A stretch of DNA of 7,966 nt from Kiritimatiellaceae bacterium (lineage in GTDB: Bacteria > Verrucomicrobiota > Kiritimatiellia > Kiritimatiellales > Pontiellaceae). The stretch covers positions 1-7,966 of the forward strand of contig NZGU01000030.1 in NCBI GenBank assembly GCA_002691095.1, given 5' to 3'. Of the stretch, positions 1 to 5,031 are shown one piece after another. A program made the translations under genes and the position numbers. A model generated the notes under the pieces. The model was not told where the DNA came from and ran no database searches. It worked only from the letters and a program-made list of their open reading frames with translations. Each line of letters begins with the position of its first letter. Within the stretch, counting starts at the first letter, position 1.

Positions 1-12
1 TTAGGGGGAAGA

Positions 13-193
13 GGTAGGGCGTGCTCGCCGAGCGCGCCACACACAACAGGTAGGGCGTGCTCGCCGAGCGCGCCAACCCATCCGCAGAGAGGCGCGTTCG
101 GCGAACACGCCCTACCAACACCCGTCCGCAGAGAGGCGCTTTCGGCCAACACGCCCTACCAACTGCGATAAACCCCCATTCCCCATTTCTGAA
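13..193. repeat. Repeat cluster 1 (REP/MITE-like, four hairpin units)
   Basis: Four copies of a roughly 26-bp unit are visible. Two are forward (13-38, 49-74), beginning GGTAGGGCGTG and ending CGCGCC. Two are inverted (91-116, 135-160), ending CACGCCCTACC. Each unit contains a short palindrome (GCTCGCCGAGC, GTTCGGCGAAC). The inverted copies are each preceded by TCCGCAGAGA (81-90, 125-134). The right border is CCAACTGCGAT (159-169) followed by 24 nt ending ATTCCCCATTTCTGAA (178-193), which matches the border of cluster 3 in inverted orientation at the same spacing. Reading frames through this block are repeat translations, not genes. The repeats are directly visible; their mobile-element nature is inferred. 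Confidence 0.9.
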
Positions 194-203
194 AGTATTC
201 CAG

Positions 204-231
204 TTTACAAGCGATACCATTTCAGTACATT
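204..231 (+). promoter_or_regulatory. Candidate sigma70-type promoter for ahpC
   Basis: TTTACA (204-209, five of six matches to the -35 consensus) and TACATT (226-231, four of six to the -10 consensus) are separated by 16 nt. They lie in the AT-rich stretch between repeat cluster 1 and the peroxiredoxin gene. Initiation here would give a leader of about 30 nt before the start codon. No OxyR- or PerR-type operator was recognised. The assignment rests on consensus match and position only. Confidence 0.35.
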
Positions 232-268
232 TTGATCACTTAACTACTAGCTAAACAGGAGAAAAAAA

Positions 269-832
269 ATGGTTACCATTGGACAAGCAGTACCGGACTT
301 CACCATGCCGGCCTATCACAACGACGAAATCATCGACATCAAACTTTCCGACTACAAAGGTAAATGGGTCGTTCTTCTATTCTACCCAGCCGACTTCACC
401 TTTGTCTGCCCAACCGAGTTAGAAGATGCCGCCAAGCTCTACGAAAAGTTTCAGGCACTCGGCGCCGAGATCATCAGCGTCAGCACCGACACACCCTTTG
501 TGCACAAAGCCTGGCACGATCATTCCGACGCCATCGGCACGGTTGCCTATCCCATGGGCGCTGATCCCACCGGAGACGTCAGCAAACTCTTCAATGTTTA
601 TATCGACGGCGAAGGCGTCGCACTCCGCGGCACCTTCATCATCGACCCCGACGGCGTACTGAAAACATCCGAAGTGCACGATCTCGGCATTGGCCGCAGT
701 GCAGCCGAAGCCCTTCGCAAGCTCGAAGCCGCCTGTTTTGTACGTGAGCACGGCGATCAGGTTTGCCCCGCCAACTGGACCCCCGGTGGCGACACCCTCA
801 CGCCCGGCCTCGACCTCGTCGGCAAAATCTAA
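269..832 (+). CDS. ahpC: Typical 2-Cys peroxiredoxin (AhpC type)
   Basis: This 187-residue protein should reduce hydrogen peroxide, organic peroxides and peroxynitrite in the cytoplasm. The peroxidatic cysteine is Cys47 in the family motif with Pro40, Thr44 and FVCPTE. The resolving cysteine is Cys166 in VCPANW, and Arg120 in RGTFIID fits the conserved active-site arginine. The C-terminal ending LDLVGKI and the length match the AhpC subfamily. The start is supported by AGGAG at 257-261, 7 nt before the ATG. No ahpF reductase gene is in the window, so the electron donor is unknown. The gene stands alone, with repeat cluster 1 upstream, and a terminator and cluster 2 downstream. Codon choice is C-ending: 9 of 15 leucines are CTC and none TTG. 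The following genes instead favour TTG/CTG. This may reflect high expression or separate origin. Confidence 0.95.
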   Translation: MVTIGQAVPDFTMPAYHNDEIIDIKLSDYKGKWVVLLFYPADFTFVCPTELEDAAKLYEKFQALGAEIISVSTDTPFVHKAWHDHSDAIGTVAYPMGADPTGDVSKLFNVYIDGEGVALRGTFIIDPDGVLKTSEVHDLGIGRSAAEALRKLEAACFVREHGDQVCPANWTPGGDTLTPGLDLVGKI

Positions 833-852
833 TCGAATCTTTTTTCGGTTTC

Positions 853-884
853 AAAAGGTGCTTCCATCCGAAGCACCTTTTTTT
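853..884 (+). terminator. Rho-independent terminator of ahpC
   Basis: AAAAGGTGCTTC (853-864) pairs perfectly with GAAGCACCTTTT (870-881) around a 5-nt loop CATCC, followed by a T run to 884. It lies 21 nt after the ahpC stop codon. It should isolate ahpC transcriptionally from nadC. Confidence 0.9.
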
Positions 885-910
885 GTTTCTAAGATCGATC
901 ACCCATTCCT

Positions 911-1040
911 AACGCGCCTTCTGCGGATCGGGGGTAGGGCGTGTTCGCCGAACGCGCCTTCTGTGGATCGGGGGGGTTGGTAGGGCGTGTTGGCCGAACA
1001 CGCCCTACCTGTTGTGGGTGATGCGATGGAATGCTATTCC
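911..1040. repeat. Repeat cluster 2 (partial unit, full unit, fused palindrome)
   Basis: A truncated unit with its tail CTGCGGATCGGGG (911-933) is followed by a full forward unit (933-958). A 31-nt perfect palindrome follows (979-1009), in which a forward and an inverted unit share one core: 13-bp arms beginning GGTAGGGCGTGTT around GGCCG. The tail CTGTTGTGGGTG (1009-1020) recurs at 2093-2104 and 2112-2123. The right border TGCGATGGAATGCTATTCC (1022-1040) is inverted, with one mismatch, at 1944-1962. The cluster fills the gap between the ahpC terminator and nadC. Confidence 0.88.
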
Positions 1041-1100
1041 TGCGGATGGACGTATCTTTTGTGGTTTGTGGTTTTGGTTTGGGTTGGGTAGGTTTGGGGC

Positions 1101-1937
1101 ATGGATGCGGGTATACAGGATGTGATTGAGCGGGCGTTGGCGGAGGATTTGGGGCCGGAGGGGTTGGATGCGACGAGTGTGGCGTTGGCGTCGGATGCGG
1201 TGGGGTCGGCGGTGGTGCGGACGCGGGAGAGTTGTCGGGTAGCGGGGATGTTGGTGGCGCAGGGTGTTTTTGAGCGGGTGGATGCTAGCTTGGAGGTGGA
1301 GGTGTTGCGGGAGGATGGGTCGGATGCGGAGGCGGGGGCGTTGCTGCTGGCGGTGCGGGGGCGGGCGCAGTCGATCCTGACGGCGGAGCGGACGGCGTTG
1401 AATTTTGCGCAGCGGATGTGTGGGGTGGCGACGCTGACGCGGGCGTTTGTGCGGGCGGCGAATCGGCCGGAGATGGCGGTGCTGGATACGCGGAAGACGA
1501 CGCCGGGCTGTCGGGCGCTGGAGAAGGAGGCGGTGGTGTTGGGTGGGGGGAGGAACCATCGGATGGGGTTGTTTGATGTGGTGATGATTAAGGATAATCA
1601 TTTGGCGTTGTGGGGTGGGGGGTCTATCGTGGAGGCGGTGCGGCGGGCGCGGGGTCGTTTTCCGGCGTTGAAGGTTGAGGTGGAGGTGGATACGTTGGAT
1701 CAGTTGCGGGAGGTGTTGGTGGCGGAACCGGATTGGGTGTTGCTGGATAATATGGGGCTGGATGAGTTGCGGGAGGCGGTGGCGTTGTGTGGGGGGATTT
1801 GTGGGACGGAGGCTTCGGGGGGGATTACGTTGGAGTCGGTGGGGGCGGTGGCGTCGACGGGGGTGGATGCGGTGTCGGTGGGGGCGTTGACGCATTCGGC
1901 GGTGGCGATTGATTTGGGATTGGATGTGGAGTGTTAG
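1101..1937 (+). CDS. nadC: Nicotinate-nucleotide pyrophosphorylase (quinolinate phosphoribosyltransferase)
   Basis: This 278-residue enzyme converts quinolinate and PRPP to nicotinate mononucleotide, CO2 and pyrophosphate, the step where de novo NAD synthesis joins the shared pathway. Family motifs run in order: TAER with Asn101 (94-101), DTRKTTPG (129-136) with Arg131 and Lys132, His153-Arg154 in GGGRNHRMGLFD, MIKDNH (162-167), VEVEVD (192-197), LLDNM (214-218), EASGGI (237-242) and GVDAVSVGALTHS near the end. The length is normal for the family. An in-frame TAG at 1089-1091 leaves the ATG at 1101 as the earliest ATG start. Only a weak GGTAGG stands in for a ribosome binding site. nadA and nadB are not in the window. 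The stop codon lies inside a sequence shared with the repeat-element border. The coding strand is very G-rich, with TTG/CTG leucines and no CTC seen. Confidence 0.95.
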   Translation: MDAGIQDVIERALAEDLGPEGLDATSVALASDAVGSAVVRTRESCRVAGMLVAQGVFERVDASLEVEVLREDGSDAEAGALLLAVRGRAQSILTAERTALNFAQRMCGVATLTRAFVRAANRPEMAVLDTRKTTPGCRALEKEAVVLGGGRNHRMGLFDVVMIKDNHLALWGGGSIVEAVRRARGRFPALKVEVEVDTLDQLREVLVAEPDWVLLDNMGLDELREAVALCGGICGTEASGGITLESVGAVASTGVDAVSVGALTHSAVAIDLGLDVEC

Positions 1938-2123
1938 GAATGGGGAATTGCATTCCATCGCAGTTGGTTGGGCGTGTTCGCCGAACGCGCCTTTCTGCGG
2001 ATGGGGGGTTGGTAGGGCGTGTTCGACGAACGCGCCTTTCTGCGGGTGTGCCTCTCTGCGAATGGGTGGCGCGCTCGGCGAGCACGCCCTACCTGTTGTG
2101 GGTGGGGTTATCTGTTGTGGGTG
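1933..2123. repeat. Repeat cluster 3 (three hairpin units with border sequence)
   Basis: The left border (1933-1967) contains GTTAGGAATGGGGAAT followed by GCATTCCATCGCAGTTGG. This is the inverse of the right border of cluster 1, and it also covers the nadC stop codon. Then come forward units at 1966-1991 and 2011-2036 (the latter with core TTCGACGAA), the tail CTGCGGATGGG and its variants (1996-2006, 2041-2066), and an inverted unit at 2068-2093. Two copies of CTGTTGTGGGTG follow (2093-2104, 2112-2123). The order plus, plus, minus matches the polarity of the other clusters. Confidence 0.88.
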
Positions 2124-2144
2124 TTCTGTTGAGGAGTTGAGTGG

Positions 2145-2882
2145 ATGGTTGGGGGGATTGATATTGGGAATACGAGTGCTTCGCTGGGATGGTATGGTGG
2201 GGAGCGGGTGCGGCGTGTGGTGCGTACGCCGTCGGATTTGTCGGATGCGGTGGGGGTGCGTTCGTGGCTGGACGAGGTGCGTGTGGAGCGTGTGGTGGTG
2301 GCTTCGGTGGTGCCGGGGGTGCGGGCGCGTTGGGCGGAGTTGTTGCGGGCGTCGGGGGTGGGGGATGTGTTGTGGGTGGATGATGGGTGTGAGTTGGGGG
2401 TGGGCATTGATTATCCGAAGCCGGGGCAGATTGGGGCGGATCGGTTGGCGAATGCGGCGGCGGCGGCGCGTTGGGTGGGCTTGCCGGCGGTGGTGTGTGA
2501 TTTTGGTACGGCGTTGACGTTTGATGTGATTGCGCGGGAGCGGGGCTATGTGGGGGGGGTGATCTGCCCGGGGTTGCCGTTGATGTTTGATTATTTGGCG
2601 GAGAAGACGGCGTTGCTGCCGAGGTTGAAGCCGGTGCGGTCTTCGGCGGCTATTGGGCGGAGTACGGAGCAGGCGATGCGGATTGGGGCGGAGCGGGGAT
2701 ATCGGGGCATGGTGCGGGAAATTTTGGGGGAAATTAAGCGGGAGTTGGGGGTGCGGCGGCTGCATGTGTGTGCGACGGGGGGGCATGCGGCGTGGGTGTT
2801 GCGGGAGTCGGGGCTGGAGATGCGGGTGGAGAAACATTTGACGTTGCTGGGGATTGGGCGAATTTCTGATCTGAATGGGTGA
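2145..2882 (+). CDS. coaX: Type III pantothenate kinase
   Basis: This 245-residue protein phosphorylates pantothenate with ATP, the first step of coenzyme A synthesis. It belongs to the ASKHA-fold CoaX group, which is distinct from CoaA. Visible motifs are the N-terminal phosphate-binding DIGNT (6-10), DYPKPGQIGADRLANA (89-104) with Asp99 in the conserved GxDR, CDFGTALTFD (118-127) as the second phosphate/catalytic segment, GGVICPG (137-143), and ATGGHA (210-215). CoaX enzymes generally need a monovalent cation and are not feedback-inhibited by CoA; that is family knowledge and is not visible here. GAGGAG (2131-2136) sits 8 nt before the ATG and fixes the start. The gene begins directly after repeat cluster 3. 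A 67-bp gap without a terminator separates it from the next gene, so co-transcription is possible. Confidence 0.93.
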   Translation: MVGGIDIGNTSASLGWYGGERVRRVVRTPSDLSDAVGVRSWLDEVRVERVVVASVVPGVRARWAELLRASGVGDVLWVDDGCELGVGIDYPKPGQIGADRLANAAAAARWVGLPAVVCDFGTALTFDVIARERGYVGGVICPGLPLMFDYLAEKTALLPRLKPVRSSAAIGRSTEQAMRIGAERGYRGMVREILGEIKRELGVRRLHVCATGGHAAWVLRESGLEMRVEKHLTLLGIGRISDLNG

Positions 2883-2949
2883 GAGGGTTGTTGAATAGGC
2901 TTCCTATTTGGTGCGGGGTTGTTAGGTTGGGGTTGGAGAGGGTTTTTTT

Positions 2950-3798
2950 ATGAGCAATGCGCATAGTGTTATTAATCAGTTGATTCAGTTGCAGGATTTG
3001 GTGGCGGCGAAAATGCAGAAGAAGGTGTCGATGCCGAATGCTCGGTTGGAGGAGCTGGAGAAGTCGATCCAGGCGTTGAGTGCGGATTTGGTGCCGGCGG
3101 TGAAGACGCATATTAACCGTTTGCTGCAGAAGAGCCCGGAGGCGGTGGTGCCGGTGGTGAATGGAAATTGTTCGGGCTGCGGTATGGGGCTGACGAAGAG
3201 TTTGATTCAGGCGGTGGTGAAGGCGGAGCTGTTGACGCGGTGCAATAATTGTACGCGGTTTTTATATGATCCGGTGGAGGTGGTGGAGCGGAACCGGGTG
3301 ACTCGCCAGCTGGGTGAGGCGCAGAAGAAGGGGATTGATCGGTATAGTTCGCCGTTGTTAATGGTGACGCCGCTGAAGGGGTCGACGCCGGAGGAGGTTT
3401 TGGGGGAGTTGTGTGAGCGGATGGCGGAGAATGGATTTGTGCAGGATGCGTCGCAGTTGCAGGAGCTGGCGTTGCAGCGGGAGGCGATTGTGAGCACGGC
3501 GGTGGATAATGGTTTGGCGTTTCCGCATGTTCGGGGGGTGGAGGGCGGGGGCTTGGCGATGGCGGTGGGTATTAGCAAGAAGGGTGTTAAGTTTGGTGGG
3601 CCGGGCCGTTCGTTGACGCGTATCTTTTTCTTTGTGGTGATTCCGACGGCTACGAGTGCGTTTTATCTGAAGTTGATCGCGGGGCTTTCGCGGACGTTTC
3701 GGGAGAAGGGGGCGCGGGATGAGTTGCTGGCGGTGGCAGATGAGAAGGCGTTGTGGAAATGTTTGATGAAGTTGACGCGCAAAACCTTTCAGGGTTAG
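2950..3798 (+). CDS. Coiled-coil/C4 zinc-ribbon protein fused to a PTS EIIA (type 2/Ntr-like) domain
   Basis: This 282-residue protein has two parts. Residues about 1-65 are helical and probably form a coiled-coil hairpin. They lead into a four-cysteine zinc ribbon with CSGC (74-77) and CNNC (98-101). This layout resembles the DUF164/CT398 (CdsZ) class of PVC and other bacteria. Residues about 134-275 look like a PTS EIIA type 2 domain: the phospho-acceptor candidate is His193 in GLAFPHVR, followed by the GISKKGVKFG segment and IFFFVVIP. EIIA(Ntr) proteins usually act as phosphorylation-state regulators rather than in sugar uptake. No EIIB, EIIC, HPr or EI gene is nearby, so a regulatory role is likelier than transport. 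GGAGAGG (2935-2941) precedes the ATG by 8 nt. The last 40 nt overlap rlmN. The domain calls come from motif reading; the actual partner is unknown. Confidence 0.8.
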   Translation: MSNAHSVINQLIQLQDLVAAKMQKKVSMPNARLEELEKSIQALSADLVPAVKTHINRLLQKSPEAVVPVVNGNCSGCGMGLTKSLIQAVVKAELLTRCNNCTRFLYDPVEVVERNRVTRQLGEAQKKGIDRYSSPLLMVTPLKGSTPEEVLGELCERMAENGFVQDASQLQELALQREAIVSTAVDNGLAFPHVRGVEGGGLAMAVGISKKGVKFGGPGRSLTRIFFFVVIPTATSAFYLKLIAGLSRTFREKGARDELLAVADEKALWKCLMKLTRKTFQG

Positions 3799-4838
3799 TG
3801 AAGGGCGGGGCTTCGATCTATGAGGCGGCGGCGGTGGAGGCGTTGCGGCGTGCGGGGGCGGTGCAGCCGGAGGTGTTGAGGCAGTTTCGTAATGCGTTGT
3901 GTAAGCATTCGTCGGGGTGGGAGGAGGCGTTGGCGGTGCTGCCGGGGGAGGTTCGGGGGGCTTTTCGGGAGGGGTTGGTGCCGGAGGTGTTGACGGTGCA
4001 TGAGGCGCGGGCTTCGGAGATTGATGGGGCGGAGAAGTTGGTGTTTCGGACGGGGGATGATCATTTGATTGAGAGTGTGATTCTTAAGCCGGAGAGTGGG
4101 CGGACGGCGTTGTGTATTTCTTCTCAGGTGGGGTGTGCGTGTTATTGTAGTTTTTGTGCGACGGGTTTGATGGGGTTTTCTCGGAATTTGAGTGTGGCGG
4201 AGATATTGGATCAGGTGCGGTTGGTGAATCGGCGGTTGAGGGGGGAGGGGCGTTCGGTTCGTAATGTGGTGTTTAGGGGGATGGGGGAGCCGTTGTTGAA
4301 TCAGGCGGCGGTGTTTGAGGCGGCGGAGCGGCTGGTGGATCCGGCGTGGTTTAATCTTTCGGGGGCGCATGTGACGATTTCGACGGTGGGGATTGCGCCG
4401 GGGATGCGGGCGTTTGCGGAGCGGTTGCCGGGCTGTCGGTTGGCGTTGAGTTTGCATTCGGCGCGGCAGGAGGTGCGGGAGCGGTTGATGCCGCAGGCGA
4501 GGAGTTATCCGTTGGAGGTGTTGCGGGCGGCTTTGGTGGAGGCGGCGCGGTCGGGGACGGTGATGATTGAGTATTTGATGTTGGCGGGGGTGACGGATGG
4601 GGAGGAGGATTTGCGGGCGTTGGTGGCATTTGTTGGTGATTTGCCGGTCCATGTTAATTTGATTCCGTTTAATTCGTTTACTGGGTGTAATCTGGAGGGC
4701 TCTTCGGTGGCTGTTCGGCAGGGTTTTGCTGATAAATTGAAAAGTTTGGGGTTGTCGGTGACGCTTAGGCGTTCATTAGGGGTGGATATTATGGCTGCGT
4801 GTGGTCAGTTGGTGCAGCATAAGCTTAAAATGGATTAA
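3759..4838 (+). CDS. rlmN: RlmN/Cfr-family radical SAM RNA methyltransferase, most likely RlmN
   Basis: RlmN methylates C2 of adenosine 2503 in 23S rRNA and of A37 in some tRNAs, using a 4Fe-4S cluster, SAM and a methyl-cysteine intermediate. Counting from this ATG (359 residues), the cluster ligands are Cys126, Cys130 and Cys133 in CACYCSFC. The two mechanistic cysteines fit Cys119 and Cys348 (AACGQL). The SAM-binding GMGEP lies at 174-178, with ISTVG, LSLHS and VHVNLIPFN after it. The N-terminal 90 residues are divergent and lack the easily recognised RlmN accessory-domain motifs. Three starts are possible: GTG 3753, ATG 3759, or GTG 3798, which overlaps the upstream stop as TAGTG. ATG was chosen because AGAAGG lies about 10 nt upstream. 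Overlap with the EIIA fusion gene suggests translational coupling. A Cfr-type (C8) activity cannot be excluded by eye. Confidence 0.85.
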   Translation: MFDEVDAQNLSGLVKGGASIYEAAAVEALRRAGAVQPEVLRQFRNALCKHSSGWEEALAVLPGEVRGAFREGLVPEVLTVHEARASEIDGAEKLVFRTGDDHLIESVILKPESGRTALCISSQVGCACYCSFCATGLMGFSRNLSVAEILDQVRLVNRRLRGEGRSVRNVVFRGMGEPLLNQAAVFEAAERLVDPAWFNLSGAHVTISTVGIAPGMRAFAERLPGCRLALSLHSARQEVRERLMPQARSYPLEVLRAALVEAARSGTVMIEYLMLAGVTDGEEDLRALVAFVGDLPVHVNLIPFNSFTGCNLEGSSVAVRQGFADKLKSLGLSVTLRRSLGVDIMAACGQLVQHKLKMD

Positions 4839-4974
4839 TATTTCGTTCTATTTTTGGTCTATACTGGGTAACAAGGTTCCTGATAGGTAAAATTTCGTAA
4901 AAATTAATTGATTGGGGTTATTATTTTACGGATTAAGTCTCTATTTTTGGTGTTTAAAATCTGTTAAGAAACAT

Positions 4975-5002
4975 TTGACATCGTTTTCAACATCTATATG
5001 GT
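4975..5002 (+). promoter_or_regulatory. Candidate promoter for ilvBN
   Basis: A perfect -35 hexamer TTGACA (4975-4980) is followed after 16 nt by TATGGT (4997-5002, four of six matches to the -10 consensus). It sits in the AT-rich spacer between rlmN and ilvB (4839-5031), whose composition contrasts with the G-rich genes on both sides. The predicted transcript would have a leader of only about 20 nt. That leaves no room for a classical branched-chain leader-peptide attenuator downstream of this promoter. Confidence 0.45.
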
Positions 5003-5031
5003 GCACGTATTGAAGATTAGGAGCAGAAGAG

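Noticed and set aside
57..254. Small open frame with RRVRRTRP-type sequence upstream of ahpC
   Set aside because: It is a translation of the repeat units themselves, and similar peptides arise from the other clusters. It has no ribosome binding site.
902..913. CCCATTCCTAAC, matching the inverse of the sequence around the nadC stop codon (1933-1944)
   Set aside because: A 12-nt match in 8 kb can occur by chance, and its orientation does not fit the border polarity of the clusters, so it was not counted as an element end.
833..1100. Replication origin at the GC-skew switch
   Set aside because: No DnaA boxes, dnaA/dnaN genes or clustered AT-rich unwinding region were seen, and the low-skew side is only one gene, whose codon usage can explain the change.
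13..2123. CRISPR array
   Set aside because: Units are few, occur in both orientations, have irregular spacing and are not separated by unique spacers of constant length.
1005..2837. Very long open frame on the minus strand (610 codons) across nadC, cluster 3 and coaX
   Set aside because: It lies antisense to two clearly recognised genes and translates to a low-complexity Arg/His/Pro-rich sequence. The G/T-biased coding strand rarely yields stop codons on the opposite strand.
2894..2908. AATAGG-CTT-CCTATT hairpin between coaX and the fusion gene
   Set aside because: A 6-bp AT-rich stem without a following T run is too weak to call a terminator.
4896..4930. CGTAAAA ... TTTTACG inverted repeat after rlmN
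   Set aside because: A seven-pair AT-rich stem with a 21-nt loop and no T run; chance occurrence is likely in this AT-rich spacer.
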